Positions 39,126 to 48,347 of a stretch of DNA of 64,000 nt are shown here, piece after piece (positions within the stretch are counted from its first letter, which is position 1; each line of letters starts with the position of its first letter). The notes beneath the pieces are model-generated. The model worked only from the letters and a program-made list of their open reading frames with translations. It made no database searches and was not told the origin of the DNA. The DNA comes from Paenibacillus sp. JNUCC32 (lineage in GTDB: Bacteria > Bacillota > Bacilli > Paenibacillales > Paenibacillaceae): assembly GCF_014863545.1 (NCBI RefSeq), contig NZ_CP062260.1:1-64000 (forward strand). Direction: 5' to 3'. A program made the position numbers and the translations under genes.

Positions 39126-40898
39126 ATGAAAGTCATACTATCAACCTTGAATGCCAAGTACATTCACACCTCCTTGGCCATTCGCTGCCTGAAGGCATAC
39201 AGCGAGAAGGATTTCGATATCGAATTGACGGAGTACACGATTAAGGACCCCGTGATGAATATCGTCTCCGACCTGTTCCAGCGCAAGCCGGATGTGATCG
39301 GATTCTCCTGTTATATATGGAATATTGAAGAAACGATTAAAGTGATCGATATCGTGAAGAAGATTATGCCGGAGGTCACGATCATACTGGGTGGACCTGA
39401 AGTATCCTACGATACGGAGTATTGGATGAAACGGCTGCACAATGTCGACTTTATCGTCATGGGCGAAGGCGAGGAGACCTTCCATCACTTGCTGCAAACG
39501 ATCGAAGGGGACAGGAAATTCCATTTCGTGTATGGCGTGGCATACCGCAAGCAGGACGAGATTATCGTGAACCCGGGAAGACCGAAAAGCATCCTGGCCG
39601 AGCTGCCTTCCCCGCATCGTTTTCCGGAGGATATCCCGCATCTCGGGAAGCGGGTCGTCTATTTTGAGACCAGCCGGGGCTGTCCCTTCAGCTGCCAGTT
39701 CTGCCTGTCGAGCATTGAGGTGGGAGTTCGCTACTACGATATTGAACGGACCAAGGCGGATATCCTCTACCTGATCGAGAACGGAGCGAAATTGATCAAG
39801 TTCGTAGACCGCACCTTTAATATTAAGCGCGATTACGCGCTTGAAATGTTTGAGTTCCTGATTGAAAATCATGGCGGCTGCGTGTTCCAGTTTGAGATTA
39901 CGGCGGATATCATGCGTCCCGAGGTGCTGGAATATTTGGCGAACCATGCGCCTCCCGGCATTTTCCGGTTTGAAATCGGCGTGCAGTCCACGAATGATCC
40001 GACCAACGAGCTGGTGAAGCGCCGCCAGAATTTCACCAAGCTGTCACGCACGGTGACGATGATCAAGGAGAGCCGCAAGATCGACCAGCATTTGGATTTG
40101 ATCGCAGGGCTTCCGGAGGAGGATTACAATACGTTCCGCAAAACGTTTAACGACGTGTTTGCCCTTGGACCGGAGGAGCTGCAGTTAGGCTTCCTGAAGA
40201 TGCTGCGGGGAACCGGGCTGAGGATCGATGCGGACAAGTATAACTACACCTACATGGACCATGCTCCGTATGAGATCCTTGGCAGCGACGTGCTTCCGTT
40301 CTCGGATATCGTCCGTTTGAAGAGACTGGAGGATGTGCTGGAGAAGTATTGGAATGCACACCGAATGGACCACACCCTCAATTATTTGATGAAGCATGAA
40401 TTTACGTCGCCGTTTGATTTCTTCCAAGAATTTGGCGACTACTGGGAAGGACAGGGCTGGCAAAAAATCGGCCATCAGCTCGAGGACCTGTTTACGCGGT
40501 TAACGGCCTTCCTGGAGTTTCGGAACACGCCGAACATGAACGTGGTTTCCGGTCTGATGAAGTTTGATTATTTCCTGGGCCATAAATACAAGCCGCGCAA
40601 AATATGGTGGGATCATGCCCAAGACAAAGCGCAGTGGAACGCCAATGTTCGTAAAATCGTGGAAGACCCCGCGGCACTATCCGCCGATTTCGCCGATCTT
40701 GGGATCACGGAGCGTGATCTTCAGAAGCATGCGATGATCGAGGTGCTGCCATTCAACCTCGACGATGCCATTCAAGGTGGTACGGGCTATCCGGACCATG
40801 CGGTACGCGCAACGATGCTGCTGGTATTGTACCAGCAGAACGAAACAGGGCAGCCCCAGTACTACACGATGCCTTTGGAGTTGGCGACGCAGGCATAA
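39126..40898 (+). CDS. B12-binding-domain radical SAM protein with DUF4080-type C-terminus
   Basis: A 590-residue protein. Residues 1-140 are a cobalamin-binding Rossmann-like domain (TLNAKYIHTSLAIRCLKAY, IGFSCYIWNIEETIKVI, ILGGPEVSYD). Residues about 170-400 are a radical SAM barrel whose iron-sulfur cluster is held by the CxxxCxxC motif in CPFSCQFCLSS. The C-terminal part resembles DUF4080. The protein probably performs a methylation or rearrangement dependent on cobalamin, which links it functionally to the B12 genes at 6.3-15.9 kb. ATG 39126 follows GAAGGAAAG; the upstream in-frame extension overlaps the recQ spacer. Confidence 0.88.
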   Translation: MKVILSTLNAKYIHTSLAIRCLKAYSEKDFDIELTEYTIKDPVMNIVSDLFQRKPDVIGFSCYIWNIEETIKVIDIVKKIMPEVTIILGGPEVSYDTEYWMKRLHNVDFIVMGEGEETFHHLLQTIEGDRKFHFVYGVAYRKQDEIIVNPGRPKSILAELPSPHRFPEDIPHLGKRVVYFETSRGCPFSCQFCLSSIEVGVRYYDIERTKADILYLIENGAKLIKFVDRTFNIKRDYALEMFEFLIENHGGCVFQFEITADIMRPEVLEYLANHAPPGIFRFEIGVQSTNDPTNELVKRRQNFTKLSRTVTMIKESRKIDQHLDLIAGLPEEDYNTFRKTFNDVFALGPEELQLGFLKMLRGTGLRIDADKYNYTYMDHAPYEILGSDVLPFSDIVRLKRLEDVLEKYWNAHRMDHTLNYLMKHEFTSPFDFFQEFGDYWEGQGWQKIGHQLEDLFTRLTAFLEFRNTPNMNVVSGLMKFDYFLGHKYKPRKIWWDHAQDKAQWNANVRKIVEDPAALSADFADLGITERDLQKHAMIEVLPFNLDDAIQGGTGYPDHAVRATMLLVLYQQNETGQPQYYTMPLELATQA

Positions 40899-41113
40899 TA
40901 GGGGAAACGAGGGACAAGCCTTTTCCCAGATTGGTTGTGACACGGACTGGTTGTTTTGGCGTAATTGCTTAATTTCGGCTGCCAGGAACCGGCGGCCCCG
41001 CTCTTTAGCGACCCTTTTGCGATCATAACGAGCCCTATCTAAAGGCGTTTCAGGAATAAAACAGCCCTGGCATCGGTATTCTAATTGGCATCAACCGATG
41101 AGGAGGGGATGTT

Positions 41114-41290
41114 ATGAACGACAATCGGAAGGGGCAAGAACAGCTTTCGTCTGACGAGCCGACCATCGCACCGGGCATGGAAACCAATGACGATCTGCGC
41201 GAAGAGGCTACCGAGGACGAGGTAGCGCAAGGAGAGTACACCCAGGTCACGCAATTGATCGTCGATCGCACGCCGAGCGATGATGAGTAA
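41114..41290 (+). CDS. 58-residue acidic protein of unknown function
   Basis: A short gene with AGGAGGGG nine bases before ATG 41114. The product is highly acidic (GMETNDDLREEATEDEVAQG) and likely disordered, without a signal or membrane helix. It resembles the small acidic proteins often seen in Paenibacillus genomes, but I do not recognise a family. The terminator at 41370 follows. Confidence 0.6.
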   Translation: MNDNRKGQEQLSSDEPTIAPGMETNDDLREEATEDEVAQGEYTQVTQLIVDRTPSDDE

Positions 41291-41369
41291 GGTGCTTCGA
41301 TTGAGCCTTAACGCTGCCAATTTCAAAGGTTCTGTATACACTAACGAACTGCTTAGCAGCATAATAAGA

Positions 41370-41409
41370 GGGATGCCCTGGATTTCAGAAACCCGGGGCA
41401 TCCCTTTTA
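41370..41409. terminator. Bidirectional terminator
   Basis: A perfect GGGATGCCC...GGGCATCCC stem followed by TTTTA, between the 58-residue gene and the convergent lysophospholipase gene. Confidence 0.75.
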
Positions 41410-41431
41410 TGTGTCTTGGCATCACGCTTTG

Positions 41432-42397
41432 TTACATCACTCGTATCGATTCTTGCGGTACGTTGTCCGAGCCGGTTGTGTGCCGTTCGAGCCAGTCGAG
41501 CACATCGGCTGCCACTTCGGCACGGTTGGTCTCGTGCAGCATTTCGTGGCGGCCGCCCGGATACAAACGGTATTCGAGGTCCTGGACGCCATGCTTCCGA
41601 TACAATTCGATCAACCGCCGCACGCCTTTGCCGCGGTGTCCGACCGGATCATCCTCGCCCGAGAAAATATAGACAGGCTTATCCTTCGGAAGACATTTCA
41701 TCAATTGAGGCTGGTGGATCTGTGACAGCAGCTTGAAGAAATCGCGAAAGAAGCGGGCGGTGCACACCTTGCCGCAGTATGGGTCGTTGATATACTTATC
41801 CACTTCGGCTTCATCCCGGGATAGCCAATCGAACGGCGTGCGAATAGGACCGAATCCTTTGTTGTAAGGACCGAACACCAGGGCGTTCAGCATCAGGCTC
41901 CGGTGCGTGTTTCCTTGCAGGCGCATTTGCGCGGCCGCCAAGCTCATGCCGAACGTCAGTAGTCCCTGGGGACCGTTGGTGCCTGACAGGATGAATCCGT
42001 CGAATAATTCACCGTCCGAACAGATGATTTTTTGCGTCAAAAAGGATCCCATGCTGTGCCCCATCAAATAATGCGGAACGCTCGCATGGCGCTTCTTGAG
42101 CTCGGAAGCAAGAAGAAGCTGGTCTTCGATCATTCCTTCAAAGCCGTCTTCCCCGGCATCGCCGAGATGCGTAAGCCCGGCCGTTAGCCCATGGCCTCGA
42201 TGGTCGTTGCAGTATACGGCATAGCCGTGCTCCGTGAGCAATTCGGCAAGCTCCTCGTAGCGCTTGCCGGTTTCGCACATGCCATGCGCGATTTGCACAA
42301 TGGCACGAATGGGGTCATCCGGGCCGGGCAGCCATTCATATACAAAAACATGCATACCCTGCGTATTCAGCATCGTAAACGTGTCGGTTTGCATCAT
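41432..42397 (-). CDS. Alpha/beta hydrolase, monoglyceride lipase/lysophospholipase-like
   Basis: A 321-residue hydrolase. VQIAHGMCETGKRYEELAELL, CNDHRGHGLT, YLMGHSMGSFL (nucleophile Ser in GHSMG), the DDPVG acid segment and YPGGRHEMLHE with the catalytic His define the lysophospholipase (Hydrolase_4) family. It is cytoplasmic, with no signal. GGAGGT lies 10 bases before ATG 42397 (or the next ATG). A longer GTG start at 42409 overlaps the ribosome site and is rejected. Confidence 0.9.
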   Translation of the reverse strand: MMQTDTFTMLNTQGMHVFVYEWLPGPDDPIRAIVQIAHGMCETGKRYEELAELLTEHGYAVYCNDHRGHGLTAGLTHLGDAGEDGFEGMIEDQLLLASELKKRHASVPHYLMGHSMGSFLTQKIICSDGELFDGFILSGTNGPQGLLTFGMSLAAAQMRLQGNTHRSLMLNALVFGPYNKGFGPIRTPFDWLSRDEAEVDKYINDPYCGKVCTARFFRDFFKLLSQIHQPQLMKCLPKDKPVYIFSGEDDPVGHRGKGVRRLIELYRKHGVQDLEYRLYPGGRHEMLHETNRAEVAADVLDWLERHTTGSDNVPQESIRVM

Positions 42398-42452
42398 TAG
42401 GGCTGGCACCTCCGCAAGAACGAATGGTTTATATCATTTATTTATACCCTGT

Positions 42453-43421
42453 TTAAGGCAAATATGAACGCAGAACCGTGGATTGCCCGTCCAATGTATA
42501 GGCACCCAGATTCGCAGGCAGCAGGAAGCACTGTCCTGACGTGTAATCGATGGAGCCGTTATCCCAGCTGAGGGTTCCTTGGCCGTCGCATACAACGACG
42601 ATCGTGAAGCTTTCCGCGGAAGTGGACAAGGACCATGCTCCGCTCACGACGCCTTTTTCCACGACGAAATACGGGGATTTGGCAAGCTCAAGCCATTCTC
42701 CCGGCACCGTTCCTTCCGTGCTCATGGTGGTTGCTCCCGATCCTTCATAGGCCGTCACATTCAAGGAGTCTTCGATATGGAGCTCGCGCGGCTTACCGTC
42801 AAGACCCGGTCGATTATAATCGAAAATCCGGTAGGTCGTATCCGAGTTTTGCTGGATTTCCGCCACCACAACGCCCGCGCAGAGCGCATGCACGGTTCCC
42901 GCAGGTATGTAGAACGTATCTCCGGCCTTTACGGACACTTCTTGAAGCTGGTCCATAACGGTGCCGTTTTCCATGGCTTCCTTCAAGGTTTCCCGGTTCA
43001 CGCCTTCTTTCAGGCCGTATATGATTTTGGCGTCCGGCTTAGCATCCAGCACATACCACATTTCGGTCTTGCCAAGCTCTCCCTTCGGAAGCCCTTCGTA
43101 GTCATCGGTCGGATGGACCTGAACGGAGAGGTTGTCATTGCAGTCAAGCAGCTTGATCAGGAGCGGAAAACGTCCGTTAACCTCGGAGAATCCTTTGCTT
43201 CCGAACCATTCCCGCCCGAATTGCTCCCGGACCTCATCCAGGCCGCGTCCGGCAAGCTCGCCGTTCACGATGCTGGTCGTGCCGTTCGGATGGTCGGCGA
43301 TCATCCAGCCTTCCCCGATATGTCCTTCAGGAATATCCAAGCCGAACTGCTCTAGTGCCCGGCCTCCCCACACGCGTTCTTTAAATTCAGGCTGGAACAA
43401 CAATGGATATGGTTTTGTCAT
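42453..43421 (-). CDS. manA: Mannose-6-phosphate isomerase, class I
   Basis: A 322-residue cupin-type isomerase. PEFKERVWGG starts it; LSVQVHPTDDY and GKTEMWYVLD supply zinc ligands, and IPAGTVHALCAG gives the conserved active-site loop. The short Bacillus-type ManA has this length. It interconverts fructose-6-phosphate and mannose-6-phosphate for glycoconjugate synthesis or mannose use. ATG 43421 is preferred; an ATG nine bases upstream is too close to AAAGG. Confidence 0.92.
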   Translation of the reverse strand: MTKPYPLLFQPEFKERVWGGRALEQFGLDIPEGHIGEGWMIADHPNGTTSIVNGELAGRGLDEVREQFGREWFGSKGFSEVNGRFPLLIKLLDCNDNLSVQVHPTDDYEGLPKGELGKTEMWYVLDAKPDAKIIYGLKEGVNRETLKEAMENGTVMDQLQEVSVKAGDTFYIPAGTVHALCAGVVVAEIQQNSDTTYRIFDYNRPGLDGKPRELHIEDSLNVTAYEGSGATTMSTEGTVPGEWLELAKSPYFVVEKGVVSGAWSLSTSAESFTIVVVCDGQGTLSWDNGSIDYTSGQCFLLPANLGAYTLDGQSTVLRSYLP

Positions 43422-43495
43422 TGTAATCATCTACCTTTCATCATGTTTGGAATATTCTATGGATGTGAAGTGCGGTACCTCTCCTAGAACTTATA

Positions 43496-44086
43496 TCATA
43501 TCGGCTTCTTTCGTTCCAGTGCAATGAGATATGGCGCTTCGGAGCGCTGAAGGCCGCGATACAAAATCGTTTGCACTTTGTGCTGGGGCAATTCCCCCGC
43601 CCAAGCCTGGACCGCGTCCGCCTCGGCATCGCCGCCTTTGTGGCCTGGATACAGCACGATGGTGATAATGCCCCCGGGGCGGAGCAGCTCGATCGCAGCC
43701 TCCAGGGCCGTGAGCGTACTGGCGGTCTCCGTCATGATCCGTTTATCCGATGAATCCGCCGGAAGGTAGCCGAGATTGAACATGATCGCACCCATGCGGC
43801 CGTGCTCAATCTCAGGTACGCACTCCCTCATAAGCGAATGGCTCTGAAGAACAAGGCTAACCTCCGCAAGGGTGCCGGGCTGCTCCTTGTCCAGCCTTTC
43901 CCGAGTCAGCTGCAGCGCCTGCTCTTGAATATCGAAGGCATACACTTTGCCCTTTGAGCCTGTGCATTTGGCTAAATACAGCGTATCGGCTCCGGTTCCG
44001 GCGGTTGCATCCAGCGCGATGTCTCCGGGACGGAGCCTTTCGGACACCAGTTTGTGGGCAAAACTTAAAACCGAGAGGAAGCCCAT
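43496..44086 (-). CDS. ytqB: SAM-dependent methyltransferase, YtqB family
   Basis: A 196-residue Rossmann-fold methyltransferase. SERLRPGDIALDATAGTGADT is the SAM-binding motif I, VYAFDIQEQAL the acidic loop and IMFNLGYLP the catalytic-site motif (NxGYLP) of YtqB/rRNA-methylase-like proteins. ATG 44086 shares its A with the stop of the upstream ytqA (TGATG), so translation is coupled. The same gene pair occurs in B. subtilis. The RNA or other substrate is not established. Confidence 0.9.
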   Translation of the reverse strand: MGFLSVLSFAHKLVSERLRPGDIALDATAGTGADTLYLAKCTGSKGKVYAFDIQEQALQLTRERLDKEQPGTLAEVSLVLQSHSLMRECVPEIEHGRMGAIMFNLGYLPADSSDKRIMTETASTLTALEAAIELLRPGGIITIVLYPGHKGGDAEADAVQAWAGELPQHKVQTILYRGLQRSEAPYLIALERKKPI

Positions 44087-45039
44087 CAGGATACCCCCCA
44101 CAATTTACCCTGCCACGTATCCCGGCGCTTGAGCTCGGCGTCGATGCCGTTAAGCACTTCCCATTTTTTGAGACTCCACGTCGGTCCGATCAAGAGATCC
44201 CGGGGAGCATCTCCGGTAAGGCGATGGACGATCATTTCCGGAGGTAAAAACTCCAGGCTATCCACGATAAGGCTGATGTATTCGTCCTGCTCCAGGAATC
44301 GCAGCAGCCCGGCTTCGTATTGTTTCACCATCGGCGTCTTGCGCATAAGGTGCAGCAGATGGATTTTGATTCCCTGCACATCCATCTTGGAGACCGCCCG
44401 GCCGGTGGCGAGCATCATGTCATGATCCTCTTGCGGAAGCCCGTAAATAATATGTGTGCAGACCCGGATATTATGTTTGCGCAGCTTCTCGACGGCTTCC
44501 AAATAACATTCGGTATCATGGGCCCGGTTGATCAGCTCCGAAGTGGAATCATGGATCGTTTGCAGCCCCATTTCCACCCACAGATAGGTTCGCTCGTTCA
44601 GCTCCGCCAAGTATTCCACGACATCGTCAGGCAGGCAATCGGGACGTGTGGCGATCGACAATCCGACAACCCCCGGCTGCTGCAGAATGACTTCATAATA
44701 TTCGCGAAGTTCTTCGACCGGAGCATACGTGTTGGTATAGGCTTGGAAATAGCCGATATATTTAGCGTTCGGCCATTTCTGGTGCTGCCGGTCACGGATG
44801 GTGTTGAACTGGGTAACGAGATCATCCCGCCGCCTTCCCGCGAAATCGCCGGAGCCGCGGGCGCTGCAAAAGGTGCATCCGCCCTTGGCAATCGTGCCGT
44901 CACGGTTCGGACACGTAAAGCCGGCATCCAGCATAACCTTGAATACCTTCTCCTGGAACTGGCCGCGCATCTCGTAATTCCATGTATGAAAACGTTTGTC
45001 GCCCCATAAGGTCGGGGCGGGTATAAGTGGTGTGCTCAT
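44086..45039 (-). CDS. ytqA: TIGR01212-family radical SAM protein (YtqA)
   Basis: A 317-residue radical SAM enzyme. GFTCPNRDGTIAKGGCTFCS contains the cluster cysteines with the CPNRDG...GGCTFC spacing typical of the TIGR01212 family, and WVEMGLQTIHDSTSELINRAHD follows. AAAGGAGC directly precedes ATG 45039; in-frame codons further upstream are probably leader. YtqA is reported or predicted to act in tRNA modification in this family, with ytqB as its partner. A 310-base non-coding gap upstream (45040-45349) shows no clear RNA element. Confidence 0.9.
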   Translation of the reverse strand: MSTPLIPAPTLWGDKRFHTWNYEMRGQFQEKVFKVMLDAGFTCPNRDGTIAKGGCTFCSARGSGDFAGRRRDDLVTQFNTIRDRQHQKWPNAKYIGYFQAYTNTYAPVEELREYYEVILQQPGVVGLSIATRPDCLPDDVVEYLAELNERTYLWVEMGLQTIHDSTSELINRAHDTECYLEAVEKLRKHNIRVCTHIIYGLPQEDHDMMLATGRAVSKMDVQGIKIHLLHLMRKTPMVKQYEAGLLRFLEQDEYISLIVDSLEFLPPEMIVHRLTGDAPRDLLIGPTWSLKKWEVLNGIDAELKRRDTWQGKLWGVS

Positions 45040-45349
45040 GTTTGCTCCTTTATAGCCGCTTAAGTTGAATTGAGACAGGTTCAGCCAAGGCCCTGGCAAC
45101 CCATAATTTACTGGCCTTTTACTTGAATGAAACAGCTACGTCCATTGTAACAAAAAATAAAGGATTGCGTTATATACAGGTCTTCAAGCCTAATTAAGAC
45201 GTTGTTACTTGAATGGATTGCATATAATTGGTATATTTAAAATAGAAAAATAAAAAGATGATTCAAGCAATTTTGGCATGGGTATATAACGGATAGGATT
45301 CATATTTGTGTGACGTCATGGATACAATAATACCGTGAGGTGATTACGA

Positions 45350-45532
45350 ATGAATTCATCGACAGTAAAGAATGACAGTAAAGACAAAATCGCTGTGGAG
45401 CTTACCCCGAATGAAGCCCTAGCCCTTACCGGCGTGGAGTTTAACTCCGACCAGGGAGTCAAGGCTTCGGCACGTCGCAAGATTCGGGCCGCCTTTGAGA
45501 AGACGTTTGATTTTACGTCGGAAGAAAGGTAG
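45350..45532 (+). CDS. 60-residue hypothetical protein
   Basis: A small soluble protein, MNSSTVKNDSKDKIAVELTP and so on, with a predicted helix at the C-terminus (KIRAAFEKTFDF). GAGGTGA lies seven bases before ATG 45350, and a strong terminator follows (45579), so it is likely a real monocistronic gene. No recognised family; conserved small proteins of this size are frequent in Paenibacillus. Confidence 0.65.
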   Translation: MNSSTVKNDSKDKIAVELTPNEALALTGVEFNSDQGVKASARRKIRAAFEKTFDFTSEER

Positions 45533-45578
45533 ACTATTCACAGTTTAACTATCGCGGAACCCCAATTCCAAATATAAG

Positions 45579-45628
45579 AAAAAGGAACCTAAAGCCTCTG
45601 CGTTGAGCAGAGCGTAGGTTCCTTTTTC
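45579..45628 (+). terminator. Intrinsic terminator
   Basis: AAAAAGGAACCTA and CCTCTGC pair with GCAGAG and TAGGTTCCTTTTT, a long stem with T-rich tail. Confidence 0.85.
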
Positions 45629-45723
45629 TATGGGACTCTTTACTTTTGGGATCAACTTCGTCACAATAAATGCAGTATCGGGATATCATTCTAAATTTAC
45701 TTGGAAAGTTTCGGAGGTATGAC

Positions 45724-46437
45724 ATGCGTTTACGCGGAAGAAAAGGTATACGGGAAAATCTGGAGCAGCAGGAAGACCTGGTCGTTTTGGACCCCGGTCA
45801 ATATAGAGGGAAGTGGGCTTCGTTATTTGGCAACGACCTTCCGATCCATGTCGAATTCGGCATGGGCAAGGGCCAATTTATAAGCCAGATGAGTTACAAG
45901 CATCAGCAAGTGAATTTCATCGGCGTCGACATGTACGACGAGCTGATTCGCCGCGCAAGCGAGAAGGGGCGCAATGTCTGGGCCCAGGAGGGAGTCGATA
46001 CCCCGCCGAATCTGAAGCTGGCGCTGTTTAATATCGAGAATGTCGAAGAGGTTTTTGAGCCCGGCGAGATTGAACGGTTATATTTGAACTTCAGCGATCC
46101 GTGGCCAAAAACAAAGCATGCACGCCGTCGTCTGACGCATCCGCGCTTTCTGGACAAGTATTCCCGGATCCTGAACGAGCGGGGGGAGATCCATTTTAAG
46201 ACCGATTCGGTCACGCTCTTCGAATTCTCCCTGAATGCTTTTGCCGATTATGGTCTGCAAATGACGAACATTTCGCTGGATCTGCATCGCGACGGGCTGA
46301 ACGAAGAGCATGTCATGACAGAATACGAAACGAAATTCGTCGGCCAAGGCATGCAAATTCATCGCTGCGAGGCGATCGTAGGCAAGGAAGCCCTTGCTTC
46401 ATACCATCAGAATCGCCTTGAAAAATACGGAAACTAA
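45724..46437 (+). CDS. trmB: tRNA (guanine-N7-)-methyltransferase
   Basis: A 237-residue TrmB. MRLRGRKGIRENLEQQEDLV is the family N-terminus, HVEFGMGKGQFIS the SAM-binding motif, and YLNFSDPWPKTKHARRRL the catalytic segment. It methylates G46 in the variable loop of tRNAs. GGAGGT lies five bases before ATG 45724. An 18-codon upstream extension lacks a ribosome site and family similarity. Confidence 0.94.
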   Translation: MRLRGRKGIRENLEQQEDLVVLDPGQYRGKWASLFGNDLPIHVEFGMGKGQFISQMSYKHQQVNFIGVDMYDELIRRASEKGRNVWAQEGVDTPPNLKLALFNIENVEEVFEPGEIERLYLNFSDPWPKTKHARRRLTHPRFLDKYSRILNERGEIHFKTDSVTLFEFSLNAFADYGLQMTNISLDLHRDGLNEEHVMTEYETKFVGQGMQIHRCEAIVGKEALASYHQNRLEKYGN

Positions 46438-46536
46438 CATCTACTCGTGATAGTTTCTCTCTGTGATAGCGTTTACAACTATTATAATAGAAGAAAATCT
46501 ATCCATTCGGGTGATTTGCTCGCGATAAAACGCAGC

Positions 46537-46574
46537 AAAAAAGGTGTGCTCCTTATTCAGGAGTACACCTTTTC
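46537..46574 (-). terminator. Terminator overlapping the stop codon of the UgtP-like gene
   Basis: AAAAAAGGTGTGCTCC pairs with GGAGTACACCTTTT. The right arm contains the last codons and the TGA lies in the loop, so terminator and coding end overlap. On the minus strand it is followed by a T-tract. Confidence 0.8.
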
Positions 46575-47684
46575 GTTTTCCAGCATGTCGATGATGCTGC
46601 GGGCGCTTTGCATGGGATGAAAGCGTTCGATGTCCTGCAAGTTTTGCGCCCGTTGTTCTTGGATCAGGTCGTATTGATGAAGCAGCTTGTTCATCCATTT
46701 GCCCAGAACCTCCAGGGAATGGATGGGCTCTCCCAATCCCTGTGCCGTGAAGTACTGGCAGTTTTCTTCTTCCTGTCCCGGAAGGGGCTGATGGAACAGC
46801 ATCGGAATTCCTTTGGCCAGGCCTTCGGTGCATGTCATGCCGCCGGGCTTCGTAACGAGCAGATCCGACACCTCCATCAGCTTGTCGATCTCCCGCGTAA
46901 AGCCCAATATCCGGATGTTCGGATGCTGGAACCTGGAATTGCTCTCCATCTCCTCGCGGCCCTTGTCATTATTGCCGAGGCAAAATATGATCTGGACTTC
47001 TTCTCGCCATCGGGTCAGAAATTCATGCACAACTTCGTCATTCATGATGCCCCAGCCTCCGCCCATCACCAGCACGGTAGGCATATCGGACAGGTTAAAC
47101 CGCGCCCGGATTTCCTCCTTGCTCGGATGCGTCCAGAAGTCGGGATGGATCGGTATGCCGGTGACCTGAATTTTGGCTTGGGAAACCCCGCGATTGAGCA
47201 GCTTTCGCTTCACTTCCGGCGTGGACACGAAATATCGGTCGACCTCAGGGCTGATCCATGTATCGTGAGCATCATAATCGGTTATAACGGTACACAGGGG
47301 CACGTTCGTGCCCAGCCGTTTCAAACGCGAGATGACCGCACTTGGTATGAAATGGGTGCACACAATGATGTCGGGTCGGAGCTGCCTGACCACGTTCTTG
47401 GTGCTTGTATAGAACATTCGGTGAAGCGCTAAAGCGGTAAAACGGTTAAAGGATTTTTGATGGCGGTACATGTACCCGACCAATCTTGGGCGAGTCGTAA
47501 TGGTCTTTCTGTAGGCCGAAATGATCAGTGGAGCGATTTTAGGGTTCAAGAAGCTCCCGAGCTCGAGAACTTTGGTCTGTACGCTAGGGGACAACTGGCG
47601 CAGGCTGCTGGAGAGTGCATGAGCGGCCTGTGTATGGCCTGCGCCGAACCCTTCAGATAACAGCAAGACTCTTTTTTTAGCCAC
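46557..47684 (-). CDS. UgtP/MGDG-synthase-like glycosyltransferase (GT28)
   Basis: A 375-residue GT-B glycosyltransferase. The N-terminal LLLSEGFGAGHTQAAHAL is the MGDG-synthase GxGH motif, CTVITDYDAHDTWIS and TGIPIHPDF lie mid-protein, and the C-terminal nucleotide-sugar site has TVLVMGGGWGIM, TKPGGMTCTEGLAKGIPM and PLPGQEEENCQYF. It is related to UgtP and MurG and probably makes glucosyl- or galactosyl-diacylglycerol on the inner membrane face. The precise sugar is not determinable. A stop-overlapping hairpin terminates it. Confidence 0.88.
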   Translation of the reverse strand: MAKKRVLLLSEGFGAGHTQAAHALSSSLRQLSPSVQTKVLELGSFLNPKIAPLIISAYRKTITTRPRLVGYMYRHQKSFNRFTALALHRMFYTSTKNVVRQLRPDIIVCTHFIPSAVISRLKRLGTNVPLCTVITDYDAHDTWISPEVDRYFVSTPEVKRKLLNRGVSQAKIQVTGIPIHPDFWTHPSKEEIRARFNLSDMPTVLVMGGGWGIMNDEVVHEFLTRWREEVQIIFCLGNNDKGREEMESNSRFQHPNIRILGFTREIDKLMEVSDLLVTKPGGMTCTEGLAKGIPMLFHQPLPGQEEENCQYFTAQGLGEPIHSLEVLGKWMNKLLHQYDLIQEQRAQNLQDIERFHPMQSARSIIDMLENEKVYS

Positions 47685-47887
47685 TACTTTTCACCCGTTC
47701 TGCAGCGTTATTCTTTAACTTTAACATATCGATTTTGGGAAGAGAAATCAACCACTTCCCCTTTGCAGGTAAGGGACTTTGGTCCCGGGAACGGCCAATT
47801 GATTCGGCAAGCTTCTCGCTGGACCCTTGCTACTTAAGGAGTTAGCCAGCAGCGCGCATTTTGTAGAAAATCAGGGTCCGTGGTCTT

Positions 47888-47916
47888 TTGACTTGAGTAG
47901 GAGATGCCGCTACAAT
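47888..47916 (+). promoter_or_regulatory. Candidate promoter far upstream of the glycosyltransferase gene
   Basis: TTGACT (47888-47893), a 17-base spacer and TACAAT (47911-47916). It predicts an untranslated leader of about 425 bases before ATG 48348. Confidence 0.55.
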
Positions 47917-48110
47917 GATTCAAACGGACGTCAAAAAGTTTATTAGAGAAAGAGCACTGAAAAAAACGAAAACTTTTTGGTTGTCTGTTGCGTTTATTTA
48001 TTGGCGGACAAGTCGAAAAAGAAAAAATGGGCAGCCAAGAGAAATAAAAAGCAAGAAAACGGATGAAAATAAGAACTAAAGCCGTTTGAAACGAAGCTTG
48101 CTGGCAAACT

Positions 48111-48162
48111 GGAATGCAAGCTGAGCTCTTTTACGAAGTTTTTCCGTAAATTAGAGCATTCC
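48111..48162 (+). ncRNA. Structured leader element before the glycosyltransferase gene
   Basis: GGAAT(GC), GCTCT and TTTACG pair in order with CGTAAA, AGAGC and ATTCC, giving a long bulged hairpin in the 47917-48347 untranslated region. No known riboswitch family is matched by eye. Nothing else coding is supported in the 47685-48347 gap. Confidence 0.45.
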
Positions 48163-48347
48163 ACGGTTTTGACAAAAGATTCAAAAGTGTGGAAAATCGT
48201 GTATGACGTGCGAAGTTGCCCCGCGGCACCGAGGCTACTAGAAGGACAGACACAAGTCACAGGGTCATAGCAACAACAAAAATGCGAAGAACTTAGAGAG
48301 AAAAAAACAAACATTCTCGGGTTATAAAAAGGGGGTAACGGAGAATC

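Noticed and set aside
47915..48079. Possible 54-residue Lys-rich gene before the glycosyltransferase
   Set aside because: Its ATG overlaps the TACAAT -10 of a good promoter, so the start would not be transcribed; composition is AT-driven.
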